64,000 nucleotides of DNA from CAZSXU01 sp964610505 (GTDB lineage: Bacteria; Arandabacterota; Arandabacteria; JAGLYR01): positions 1 to 64,000 of the forward strand of contig CAZSXU010000005.1 in assembly GCA_964610505.1 (NCBI GenBank), given 5' to 3'. Within the stretch, counting starts at the first letter, position 1. Each line of letters starts with the position of its first letter. Both the position numbers and the translations under genes were made by a program. Shown here piece by piece: positions 34,529 through 43,132 of this stretch. Under the pieces are notes generated by a model. That model saw only the letters and a list, made by a program, of their open reading frames with translations, was not told the DNA's origin and did not search any database.

Positions 34529-36109
34529 TTAGTCCCCCGCCGCACCCTGTTCCGGAAAATGTCGGGAAGAAGCACTCATGGGAACACCGTTCCGTCCTTC
34601 TGTACGGCCAACGTTTGCAAGATGTGCTCGAGCTCGGTCAGAATCCCCCATCTTCTGATACAAACCCGCCAGGCGGCGGTGCGCTTCCGCACATGTCGGT
34701 TCCAGTTTCAGGAGCCGCCGGTAGCTGTCGGCGGCGCCCGGAAAATCTCCGGCCTTGATTCTCAGCAATCCCTGGCAATCATAGAGAATCGCTTGCTTTT
34801 GTCGGTGAATCGCAGCATTCATGGTGGTGAGGGCTCCGTCGACGTCTCCTTCCTTGGCCTGGAGAAGCGCCAGATCTCGCCAGGACGCGGCGTGATCGGG
34901 ATCCAGGTCGACCGCCCTCTGGAGATGCGTCCTTGCCGCGTCCGAGGATCCCCGGGTGAGGGCGATTCTCGCCATCAGGCGCCGGCCGGCCGCGTGCTCG
35001 GGCGCGATCTTCAACAGTCTGTCCGCATCCGCTTCCGCATCTCTGAGCCGGCCGGACCGGAGGGAGGATTCGCCGCGAATGAGATACGCCCGGGCCCGGT
35101 CCGGCTCGAACCCCATCAGGGAGGGATTCGTCCGGCGGGCCGGATCGTCGCATGCCTTGAGATACCGGTCCACCATTCCAATGGCTTTCCGGCACTCTCC
35201 CTTCCGGCACTCGGCGGATCCGAGAATCAGATAGGAGGTGAGCGCATTCCGATTCCACCGGAGCGCGTCCCGTGCCGCCTCAATTGCCGGATCCAGATCA
35301 TTCAGGCTCAGGAGCGCGCTGGCAAGATTTTGGAGCGCCGAAGCCCTGTATTCCGGTGGAAGCTCTTCGATCTCCAGTGCGCGTCTGTAAAACGTCCGGG
35401 CGGTGGCCGGATCCTCCAACAGAGCGTAGGTTTCTCCCAGGTGATACAGGACAAAACCGTCTCCCGGTCGCTCCTCGAGATCCATCTGGAGGAGCATGAG
35501 GTTGCGCTCGAGTTTCAGCCGCCGCGCTGCATGGTCTACGGCGTATCCGTCGTGTTCGATGTCGAGGTCCGAGTGGCGAATGCGAGCGCCGGCGGCCTCA
35601 AGGGAAGGGTGGATCTGTTCGTGAACGCGTCTCTGGAACCGGAAATCGGGACGATTTCGGAAGAGTCTCGGGAAGGCATGTACGAATGTCTGTTCCCCCA
35701 ACCGGCCGGCCTGAGGACTCCGAATTCGCACGAAATAGGCGTCCGCCGGGGCCGTCATCAGGCGTCGGAGTCGGCGCCCCTGATTCGGAGCGAGTCTCTC
35801 GTCGGCGTCCAGGCAGAGAATCCAATCGCCTAGAGCAACGTCCAGGCCTGCGTTCCTGGAGTGAGAGAAATCGTTGTTCCAAGGACTCTCAATGACCCGG
35901 GCCCCCGAGGACGCGGCGATTTCGACGGTATCATCGGTCGATCCTGTATCGACGACCACGACTTCCGCGGCCACCTCCCGCACGCTGTCAAGGGCGACGC
36001 GCACACGGTCCGCCTCGTCACGGGTGATGAGGCAAACCGAGAGAGAGGGGCCGGACTGTTTTTCGGAACCGGATCTTTCACTCGTCCCGTGGACTCGTTT
36101 CGGTTTCAA
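34529..36109 (-). CDS. Family 2 glycosyltransferase fused to TPR repeats
   Basis: A 526-residue protein. Residues about 20-230 form a GT2 (SunS/WaaE-like) domain: LSVCLITRDEADRV, VVVDTGSTDDTVEIA, FSHSRNAGL and the metal-binding CLDADERL. Residues about 235-510 are TPR repeats (ALQNLASALLSLNDLDPAIEAARDAL, RLMARIALTRGSSDAARTHLQ, RRLAGLYQKMGDSDRARAHL). TTG at 36109, with GGGAG 6 bp upstream, is the preferred start and overlaps the upstream gene by 32 bp; TTG 36169 is longer. It is the last gene before fliC. GT-TPR proteins can act processively on protein substrates, so flagellin glycosylation is plausible. Confidence 0.85.
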   Translation of the reverse strand: MKPKRVHGTSERSGSEKQSGPSLSVCLITRDEADRVRVALDSVREVAAEVVVVDTGSTDDTVEIAASSGARVIESPWNNDFSHSRNAGLDVALGDWILCLDADERLAPNQGRRLRRLMTAPADAYFVRIRSPQAGRLGEQTFVHAFPRLFRNRPDFRFQRRVHEQIHPSLEAAGARIRHSDLDIEHDGYAVDHAARRLKLERNLMLLQMDLEERPGDGFVLYHLGETYALLEDPATARTFYRRALEIEELPPEYRASALQNLASALLSLNDLDPAIEAARDALRWNRNALTSYLILGSAECRKGECRKAIGMVDRYLKACDDPARRTNPSLMGFEPDRARAYLIRGESSLRSGRLRDAEADADRLLKIAPEHAAGRRLMARIALTRGSSDAARTHLQRAVDLDPDHAASWRDLALLQAKEGDVDGALTTMNAAIHRQKQAILYDCQGLLRIKAGDFPGAADSYRRLLKLEPTCAEAHRRLAGLYQKMGDSDRARAHLANVGRTEGRNGVPMSASSRHFPEQGAAGD

Positions 36110-39100
36110 CGTTTGCTCCCGCGTCGAGCGTCGCCAGTCGTGACCGGGCCTCTTCACAGTCCGGTGCAACGCGAAGCGCCTGCCTGTACCATTCGGCCGC
36201 CCCCCCCGAATCTCCCAGTCGACCGTACCAGCCCCCGAGGGCCAGGTACGTGTCGGGATCGTCCGGTTTCTGTTCCACCAACTCCTGGTATAACGTCAAT
36301 CCCTCGGCCACCGCTCCTGTACTCAAACACAGATCTCCGAGATTCCGCCGGGCGTCCCGGTTTCCCGGATCCTTCGCAAGGACGTCCCGGAAGTAGCGTT
36401 CGGCTTCCTTATCCCGGCCCTGCTCGAAAGCCAGACACCCCAGGTTGTTCTTCGCCGGTGTAAACTCGGGTCGCACCCGGAGAATCGCCTTCCAGTCTTT
36501 CTCGGCCTCTTCGTGCCGTCCGCCTTCCGCCAACAGCAGGGCCCGGCAGTGCAGGGCCTGGGTGTAGTCGGGCTTGTGCGCGAGAGAGGTCTCGATGCGT
36601 CGAAGCGCTCCCTCGAAATCACCCTCGCCGACGAGCCGGTCGACTCCCGCCATCTGGACCACCGCTTCTTTTTCTACGGGATCCGCTTCCGAGACAACCC
36701 CCCCGCCGTCGAAATGAACGTAGCTTCCGAGGATGCACGCGCTTTCACGTTCCCCGTCCGCCATCCGGTGGATGAGATCCGTCCAGGCGGCCGCCGACCG
36801 GAATTCGGGAGACAGCCCCCCGCAGCGGACGTAATCTGTGCGCCGCACGAGCAGGCACCAGCCGCCCAGATCCGCCGTAGCCCTTCTCGTGGTCCCGTTC
36901 TTCTGCGTGTTGTTCGCCGTGAATCGTTCAAGCCCGTCCTCGGGGGATGGGTAGCCGGGCCGAATGCGCTGCACTCCGTCGCCGTGGTTGGAGCGGGGCG
37001 CCAGCAGTCCCCAGGGCCCCTCTCCTGAAGCCTTCAGGAGCGCTTCGGACCACGCGGGGGCCCCTTGAACGTTCGAGGAAAGCACAAGAACGAACGGGGT
37101 CGAGGCCCGCCGAATCTCCCGGTCGATCTCCCGGAGGAGATTCTCGGTCTCGACGACCCGAATTGCCGCCCCGTCCTTCGTGAATGTCTCGAACCGGTCT
37201 GCGTCCTGGCAGAGAATGCGCACACCGGCCTGGCCCTGCACCCCGGCCAGGGCCATCCGGGTTCTCTCCGGGAACACGTCGGGGCCGTCCTGGAAGACAA
37301 CGACCGTGGAAACGGGGGGCGCCGGCGGACGATCCCCCCGTTGCGCCCCAAGTACGGGGGCCCACTTCCGGAGGAAGATCTCGGAGTTCCTTCGAACGAG
37401 GGATTCGTAGTCCACGTTCATCCCGCGGAAGGTCGCACCTCCCTCGTGGTGGACAAACACGTCCTCGGCGCACGTCACCCGATATCCCGCCAGACGCAAC
37501 CTGAGGCAGTAGTCGTCGTCTTCGAAATTCCCGATTCCAAACCGCGTGTCGAACAGGCCGACTTCCTCGATCACGCGTCTCGGCATCGCCATGCACATCC
37601 CGACGACCTTGTTCATGTCTCTCAGTCGTCCCCGTTGCCTTCGGTGCAGAGATTCACTGAACCGGTACAGCGATTCCTCGTCCTTGTATTTCACTGGAAT
37701 TCGCTGTTCCGTACTCGCGTAGTTGGTCAGAGGCGCAACGACTCCAACCCGTTCATTCTGTTCCAGGTGTCGGATGAGTCGCTTCAACCAGCCCGGAGTG
37801 ACGATGCAATCGTTGTTGAGAATCACCACGTAGTCCCCATAGGTGTTCCGAATGCCCTGATTGACGGCTTCCGCAAACCCGAGGTTCCGGTCATTACGAA
37901 TGCACCGGAAGTTGTTCTGTTGGGCGTCGTACGCGACCGGCTCTTCCGAACCGTTGTCGATGATCAGCAGTTCGTAGGGGATGTCCGTGTTTTTGCGAAT
38001 GCTGGTCCAGCAGTTCGTCGTCAATTCCAGGTGGTTATAGACGGGAATGACGATGCTCACTCGCGGCACGATGTCCGGACGCTTTGCCGGCCACTGATAG
38101 TCCCCGGCTCTCGTTTTCTCGACGTCGGGATTCGGCGGCTCCCGCCGGCCTGCGTCGATATCCTCGAAGATTTCCTCCCAGTACTCCTTGGCGGTCTCGT
38201 GGCTGTACCGGGCGGCAACCAGAGCTCGGGCGTGTTCCGCAAGTGACCTCTGAAGTTCCGGGTCTTCGTACACGCGCAGGACTTCATGTGCGAAGTCCTC
38301 GGGGGTATCCGCAACGAGGATGTCTCTTCCGTGAACGAGGCCCATCCCCTCCGCCCCGATAGACGTGGACACCTGTGGAATGCCCGCGGCCATGGCCTGT
38401 CCGACTTTGCCTTTGAGTCCGGCCCCGTAGCGCAACGGCACGACGCACACCCGGCATTGTTGCAGATAGGGGAGAATCTCCGGCACGTACCCGGTCACGA
38501 TCACGTGTTCTCCCGCAAGTGCCTCGACGGCGGGCGTCGGCCCGTTGCCGACGATGTAGAACTTGACGTCGGGTCGCTTGCGGTGGATGAGGGGAAGAAC
38601 GTCTCTGACGAAGTGGACAACGGCGTCTTCGTTCGGCTGGTGCTTGAAGTTCCCTACGAAGACCAGATCCTTTCTGTCGGGCTTCCACTCAAGGGGCGGA
38701 ACCGGATGAATGTCGGTCGAAATCCCGATTCGAAGGGAGGGTTCCTCGGCGAGGAGCACGTTCCGATCCCGTTCGGTCACCGTGAGGACCATGTCCGCCA
38801 TGCGGTACCACTCGAGTTCGATGCGGCGCACCTCTTCCGCGTGCCAGACATCCTCGTCTTTTCCCGACACCTCCGCCCTCCGGCGTTCCCTCAGAAACGC
38901 CACATCAAACGAGTCGATGATCAACAGACTCTCCGGGGAATGTGTTCGAATGTCGTGGTAGTACTGCGCGGCCACGTGGTAGAACCCCACGATGACCGCC
39001 TTGAAATGATTCGACCGCAGAAGGGTCGGGACGTCGATCCACAGGGGACCCGCTACCTCGCAACCCAGCTGCCTCAATCGCAGGGTGTCCGTGTGGAATA

Positions 39101-40094
39101 CGGTGATGCCCGCTTCCTCCAGAGGATTGATATACTTGATTCCGCCCTGACCGTTCCTCGCCAGGAAAACAACCTGGTACCGTTCACTCAGAATCTTGAG
39201 CGTATGGAACCACCGCATCTCTCCTGCGGCCCTGTCGAAGAGCGGCAGAAACGGCTGGATGACCAGGATTTGCTCCTTACCCTCCACGCGCGGAATGTCG
39301 AAGACATTCGCCCGTTGCTTGGCTAACTCGTGTTTCCATTTCGCGATGAATTTCGGCTTGTTCGTCTCCTGCAGTTCGGTGGATTTCGAACGTCGATGAG
39401 GAGCGCCGAAGCTCGCCCCCTCATGGTGAATCACCGTCGCCGAGGGCTCATAGACGACGCGGAAGCCGGCCTTGCGTGCGGAAAAGCAGAGGTCCGTATC
39501 CTCCCAGTAGGCGGGCGCAAACCGCGTATCGAAGGGCCCCGTCGCATCCAAGGTCGCCCGCTTGACGAACAGGCAAGCGCCCGAGCAGTAGTCTACGTCC
39601 CGCACCTGGTTGTAGATGTAGCGATCCGGGTCGTCGTGCTTTCCGATTTCTCTGCCGGAAGCGTCCTTAAACATCTCACCTCCCGCCGCCTGGAGTCTGC
39701 CGTCCGGGTAGATGAGTTTCGCTCCGACGATTCCGATGTCTTCGGCCGAGTACGCGCGCTGGATCAGGGCATCCAGCCAGCCCGGCGTCACCTGGGTATC
39801 GTTGTTCAGCAGGAGAACATCGCAGTCGCCATAACGGTCCATCACGAGATTGTTGCCGTGGACGAAGCCCAGATTCTCCTCCGTGGCGATGTGATCGACC
39901 CGTTCCCCCAGCTCGCGCAGGTAGTTGCGCGTCCCGTCCGTCGAACCCTGATCCACCACACACACGCGGTATTCCCCACGCGTGTTCTCGAAGATACTGT
40001 CGAGACACCGCCGAAGAAGATTGACCTTGTTGTAGCTCAGAATGGCGATGACGAGCGCCTTCGGCGCCTTCGAGGCCTTCGTCGGTCCTGCCAT
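36078..40094 (-). CDS. Giant multi-domain glycosyltransferase (GT2-GT4-GT2-GT2-like-TPR)
   Basis: A 1338-residue cytosolic protein with several catalytic units. Domain 1 (about 10-250) is a rhamnosyltransferase-like GT2 (ILSYNKVNLLRRCLDSI, VDQGSTDGTRNYL, LLNNDTQVTPGWLDAL). Domain 2 (about 275-610) is a GT4/GT-B fold (ILVIQPFLPLFDRAAGEMR; VFVGNFKHQPNEDAV; GAGLKGKVGQAMAAGIPQV). Domain 3 (about 640-890) is a second GT2 (VSIVIPVYNHLELTTNCWTSI, ILNNDCIVTPGWL). Domain 4 (about 895-1120) looks like a decayed GT2. TPR repeats end the protein. ATG 40094 has GGGAG 7 bp upstream; ATG 40130 is an alternative. It could build a whole glycan on one polypeptide. Confidence 0.9.
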   Translation of the reverse strand: MAGPTKASKAPKALVIAILSYNKVNLLRRCLDSIFENTRGEYRVCVVDQGSTDGTRNYLRELGERVDHIATEENLGFVHGNNLVMDRYGDCDVLLLNNDTQVTPGWLDALIQRAYSAEDIGIVGAKLIYPDGRLQAAGGEMFKDASGREIGKHDDPDRYIYNQVRDVDYCSGACLFVKRATLDATGPFDTRFAPAYWEDTDLCFSARKAGFRVVYEPSATVIHHEGASFGAPHRRSKSTELQETNKPKFIAKWKHELAKQRANVFDIPRVEGKEQILVIQPFLPLFDRAAGEMRWFHTLKILSERYQVVFLARNGQGGIKYINPLEEAGITVFHTDTLRLRQLGCEVAGPLWIDVPTLLRSNHFKAVIVGFYHVAAQYYHDIRTHSPESLLIIDSFDVAFLRERRRAEVSGKDEDVWHAEEVRRIELEWYRMADMVLTVTERDRNVLLAEEPSLRIGISTDIHPVPPLEWKPDRKDLVFVGNFKHQPNEDAVVHFVRDVLPLIHRKRPDVKFYIVGNGPTPAVEALAGEHVIVTGYVPEILPYLQQCRVCVVPLRYGAGLKGKVGQAMAAGIPQVSTSIGAEGMGLVHGRDILVADTPEDFAHEVLRVYEDPELQRSLAEHARALVAARYSHETAKEYWEEIFEDIDAGRREPPNPDVEKTRAGDYQWPAKRPDIVPRVSIVIPVYNHLELTTNCWTSIRKNTDIPYELLIIDNGSEEPVAYDAQQNNFRCIRNDRNLGFAEAVNQGIRNTYGDYVVILNNDCIVTPGWLKRLIRHLEQNERVGVVAPLTNYASTEQRIPVKYKDEESLYRFSESLHRRQRGRLRDMNKVVGMCMAMPRRVIEEVGLFDTRFGIGNFEDDDYCLRLRLAGYRVTCAEDVFVHHEGGATFRGMNVDYESLVRRNSEIFLRKWAPVLGAQRGDRPPAPPVSTVVVFQDGPDVFPERTRMALAGVQGQAGVRILCQDADRFETFTKDGAAIRVVETENLLREIDREIRRASTPFVLVLSSNVQGAPAWSEALLKASGEGPWGLLAPRSNHGDGVQRIRPGYPSPEDGLERFTANNTQKNGTTRRATADLGGWCLLVRRTDYVRCGGLSPEFRSAAAWTDLIHRMADGERESACILGSYVHFDGGGVVSEADPVEKEAVVQMAGVDRLVGEGDFEGALRRIETSLAHKPDYTQALHCRALLLAEGGRHEEAEKDWKAILRVRPEFTPAKNNLGCLAFEQGRDKEAERYFRDVLAKDPGNRDARRNLGDLCLSTGAVAEGLTLYQELVEQKPDDPDTYLALGGWYGRLGDSGGAAEWYRQALRVAPDCEEARSRLATLDAGANVETETSPRDE

Positions 40095-40144
40095 TTCGCG
40101 TCTCCCATTCAGGTTGAAGTTGCCGGGCATGTTGATCCAATGGG

Positions 40145-41155
40145 TCAGGGCACGTCCACTCTCTGTTTCTGAAGCGAGGCGATCAATTGGGTCTGCGCCT
40201 GCACCGTCCGGTCCAATTCAAGCGCCCACTGGGACCGTTCCTCGAACTCTTCCTGCAGTGTTCGAATGGTCTTGTCTCGCGCCTCAAGAACCTGTTTCAG
40301 CTCTTCGACCCACCGGGTCCGGCCTTCGAGCTCGGACTGGAGATCATGAACCTGCTTCAGAAGCCCGGACCGATCTTCGTCCTCGGAACTCATGTCGTGT
40401 CCCATTCCATACAGGCGCCCCGCGGGCATGGAAACATCCGTGTCGGCCTGGCTGCAGCAGACGGCGATGAGATAAGCGCATCGGTCGACATTGGCGGCCG
40501 CCGGCACCGGCCCTCCCCAGGCGGACTCTTCCGAGGGGAGCACCAGGCGAGCCCGCGCCTCCACGGCGGTTTCGGAAGTATGCGTGCGGGCCGGGAAAAT
40601 TCCCAAACCGTCCCACGGACTCTGCGCGTAGTAGGCGATCCTGGGGAACCGCCGATCGAGAAAGCCGCGGAATTCATCCGGGGTATACTCCCGCACGTGG
40701 TACGGGTTCTCTCCGTGTTCGCCGCCGGCGACGTAGGTGTTTGCATTTGGAGTGGAAAGAACGAAGACTCCACCAGGCTTCAACAGCCGATGCATTTCGC
40801 CCAGGAACCGTTCCGGTTCGGCGAGATGCTCAAACAGTTCAAAGGCCACGATCACGTCGAACGCGTCCGCTTGCAGTTCCGTGTTCAGGGCGTCGCCTGC
40901 CTGGAACGCCAGGCCCTCATACTCGAAATGCTCGCGGCAATATGCGATGGTTTCCTCGGACCGGTCGATTCCCAAAACCGACCTCGCCCCTCCATGCGCC
41001 AGGTGGTAGCTGCCGTAGCCGCTGCCGCACCCGGCATCCAGCACCCTCTTGTCGCCGACGAAATGGGAGGCGAACATGTATCGGGTCACGTGCTCCAGGA
41101 ACAGATGTTCGTACCCCACGGCGCCGGGGACCCACCGTTCTCCCGTGAATTCCAT
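40145..41155 (-). CDS. SAM-dependent methyltransferase with C-terminal coiled coil
   Basis: A 336-residue class I methyltransferase. Motif I is VLDAGCGSGYGSYHLA (about residue 39), then GIDRSEETIAYC, a DVIVAFELFEHL motif and LKPGGVFVLSTPN. After residue about 245 comes a predicted coiled coil (LLKQVHDLQSELEGRTRWVEELKQVLEARDKTI). This arrangement is common in O-antigen and glycan loci, where coiled coils measure chain length and methylation stops elongation (e.g. WbdD); that parallel is inference. ATG at 41155 has AAGGAG 7 bp upstream. It lies between a GT9 gene and the giant glycosyltransferase gene, which suggests that it methylates the glycan. Confidence 0.87.
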   Translation of the reverse strand: MEFTGERWVPGAVGYEHLFLEHVTRYMFASHFVGDKRVLDAGCGSGYGSYHLAHGGARSVLGIDRSEETIAYCREHFEYEGLAFQAGDALNTELQADAFDVIVAFELFEHLAEPERFLGEMHRLLKPGGVFVLSTPNANTYVAGGEHGENPYHVREYTPDEFRGFLDRRFPRIAYYAQSPWDGLGIFPARTHTSETAVEARARLVLPSEESAWGGPVPAAANVDRCAYLIAVCCSQADTDVSMPAGRLYGMGHDMSSEDEDRSGLLKQVHDLQSELEGRTRWVEELKQVLEARDKTIRTLQEEFEERSQWALELDRTVQAQTQLIASLQKQRVDVP

Positions 41156-41231
41156 GCGATATCTCCTTCCGACCATCGTCGTATCGTAGAATGGCGATCT
41201 TTGTCCCGAGGGCCCGGGTCGTCCCCGGCGG

Positions 41232-42398
41232 CTATCCCGCCGGCGCCAGCATGGTCTCTTCCACGGAGGCGCCCGTCGGCACCTTGCATTCCAGGGCTCT
41301 GTGGGTCGCGTCCAGCACCGTCTCGACCCCGATCCGATCCATGCACCCCGGAGACTTCACGCAGTCCGTCCGATAACAGCAGATGCAGTCCATCTCCGCG
41401 GCGATCCGTTCCCCCTGTCCATACATATCGATCTCCCAGGGCGACGTCGGGCCGAAAAGGGCGACCACCCGCTTTCCCAGAGCCAGGGCTGCGTGTAAAC
41501 CCAGCGTGTCGCCCGTCACCACCACGTCGCAGAGATCGATCAAGGCAAAGTACCCGCGAAGGCCGTGATCGCCTCCAGAATCGACGGCAAACCCGCCGCT
41601 CGTTGCGGCGATCCAGCGGTTTGTCTCTCGCTCGAGCGGACCGCCCAGCAACAGCACGCGTCCGTCGAAGATCTTCCGGAGCGCGGCGGCCAGATCCAGA
41701 AAGCGTTCCCGGGGCCATCGTTTTCTCGGCCACCGGCTGCTGGCTCCCGTGTTGAAGCCGACCAGCCGTGTCTCAGGCCCAAGTCCGGCGAGCCGGGCAA
41801 ACCGTCCGGCGGATCTTCGTTCCTCTTCGCTCAGTCGCAGGACAATCCTCTGTGACGCCGGCCGCACACCGCAGATTCCGTGGAGGTGTTCCTGGTAGGT
41901 CTTCCGGTTCATCCGCTTCAAATCGTCCCTTGCGCCCAGTTCGAACCACTCCACCGCCTCGCGCGTGAGCGGGCGGACCTGCCCGTTTTCGCCCAGGACG
42001 TATCCGCGCTTGTCCCTCCCGTTGGCGAGGGATGCCAGAGCCGAGCTTCTCTTGGAGGCGTCCGGATTGAGGACCAGATCGAACGATTCCACCTGGAACC
42101 GCGCCAGTCCCTCCGCGCTCATCGTCAGTGTCTCATCGACATACGGGTTGTTCTCCAACACCGGGACGGCCGCCTTCGAAGTCATCCATGTGATGTGGCT
42201 ATCCGGACTGCGGCGTTTCAACGACGGCAGCAGGCATGTGGTGCGCAAGACATCGCCCAGCGCATCCAGTTTGACGATCAGAATCCGTTCGCCCACCTCT
42301 TCGAAGTGGCTGCAGGAACGGCAAACCGTTTGATCGCGCTTATGAAACAGACAGGGGCGATCCCCCGGGAAGTGCCGGCAGTTGAGGTTGACCTGCAT
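41232..42398 (-). CDS. Family 9 glycosyltransferase (heptosyltransferase-like)
   Basis: A 388-residue GT9 enzyme with GT-B fold. N-terminal ERILIVKLDALGDVLRTTCLLPSLKRR is the typical acceptor-domain start. The donor-site half has LVGFNTGASSRWPRKRW, VLLLGGPLE, and DVVVTGDTLGLHAALALGKRVVALFGPTSP. An extra N-terminal Cys cluster (CRHFPGDRPCLFHKRDQTVCRSC) may bind metal. Family members transfer heptose or related sugars, usually to LPS. Here the gene lies between csrA and the methyltransferase gene in a flagellar operon, so a role in flagellin modification is possible. ATG at 42398 has GGAGG upstream. Confidence 0.9.
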   Translation of the reverse strand: MQVNLNCRHFPGDRPCLFHKRDQTVCRSCSHFEEVGERILIVKLDALGDVLRTTCLLPSLKRRSPDSHITWMTSKAAVPVLENNPYVDETLTMSAEGLARFQVESFDLVLNPDASKRSSALASLANGRDKRGYVLGENGQVRPLTREAVEWFELGARDDLKRMNRKTYQEHLHGICGVRPASQRIVLRLSEEERRSAGRFARLAGLGPETRLVGFNTGASSRWPRKRWPRERFLDLAAALRKIFDGRVLLLGGPLERETNRWIAATSGGFAVDSGGDHGLRGYFALIDLCDVVVTGDTLGLHAALALGKRVVALFGPTSPWEIDMYGQGERIAAEMDCICCYRTDCVKSPGCMDRIGVETVLDATHRALECKVPTGASVEETMLAPAG

Positions 42399-42413
42399 CC
42401 GTCCTCCCGACCC

Positions 42414-42611
42414 TCAGCGCCGGATCTCCGCTGCCTCATGGGTCTCGACGTCTTCCCTTCGGTCGTCATCGATTTCGGACCGGACCACCGAAACGGAACT
42501 CGGAGCGGAGATCACAAGGGTCACCCGCCTGCCGTGAACCTCCCGGACGGCGACCGTGACGTCCGGGCCGATCCGAACCGACTCACCGATTTTGCGACCG
42601 ATCACCAGCAT
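42414..42611 (-). CDS. csrA: Carbon storage regulator CsrA
   Basis: A 65-residue CsrA with the usual five-strand core: MLVIGRKIGESVRIGPDVTVAVREVHGRRVTLVISAP, and the RNA-contact region VSVVRSEI with the conserved Arg (position 44 equivalent). It represses translation by binding GGA motifs in leaders. It follows fliW by 12 bp. In B. subtilis and others FliW sequesters CsrA when flagellin is exported, which relieves fliC; the fliC leader here has matching GGA sites. The C-terminus is slightly longer and acidic (DDDRREDVETHEAAE). Confidence 0.95.
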   Translation of the reverse strand: MLVIGRKIGESVRIGPDVTVAVREVHGRRVTLVISAPSSVSVVRSEIDDDRREDVETHEAAEIRR

Positions 42612-42623
42612 GGGCAGGATCTC

Positions 42624-43079
42624 TTACGGCCGGGGGCATCTCCGCCGGCGCATGATTGCATCGACAATGCGGAACCGCGGCGAATACTCCTCGTCTTCGA
42701 GGAGTACCTGGCGACCGCGGCCGCTTTCAAAGTTGATCAGGATAGGCCCCTTGAGGTTGGCCGTCATCTCCACCGGGTCTTCCGGGATCCCGACGACGAC
42801 AAACACCTCGAGCCTCGTTGTCGGAGAACAACCGAGCGCCTCCCGATCTCCGTGCAGCAGGGTGAAACGGTAGTCGGGTGAGAAGACGAAAGGCTCCATG
42901 ACGACGAAGGCCAGGCCGGGACGGTCGATGGCCTGGAGCCACCTGAAGGGCGACCCCTCCCGGTGACCGAACAGAACGTAGCGGTCCACGTCTTCAAAAC
43001 CGAACAGTCCCTGTGAGAACTCGATGACACGATCTTCGGATACCTCCAGGGTACCGAATCGTGTCGTTTCGACCTCCAT
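42624..43079 (-). CDS. fliW: Flagellar assembly factor FliW
   Basis: A 151-residue FliW. The family pattern is complete: MEVETTRFGTLEVSEDRVIEFSQGLFGFEDVDRYVLF at the start, WLQAIDRPGLAFVVMEP, and TANLKGPILINFESGRGRQV near the end. FliW binds CsrA non-competitively and is in turn captured by flagellin, so free flagellin releases CsrA to shut off fliC. ATG at 43079 is favoured by AAAGGA 8 bp upstream; ATG 43088 adds three residues. The gene sits between flgL and csrA, the classic arrangement. Confidence 0.95.
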   Translation of the reverse strand: MEVETTRFGTLEVSEDRVIEFSQGLFGFEDVDRYVLFGHREGSPFRWLQAIDRPGLAFVVMEPFVFSPDYRFTLLHGDREALGCSPTTRLEVFVVVGIPEDPVEMTANLKGPILINFESGRGRQVLLEDEEYSPRFRIVDAIMRRRRCPRP

Positions 43080-43132
43080 GAGTCTCATCCTTTAAATTCA
43101 CGCACCGTCCGCCTGCATGTCCGGGTGCCGGC

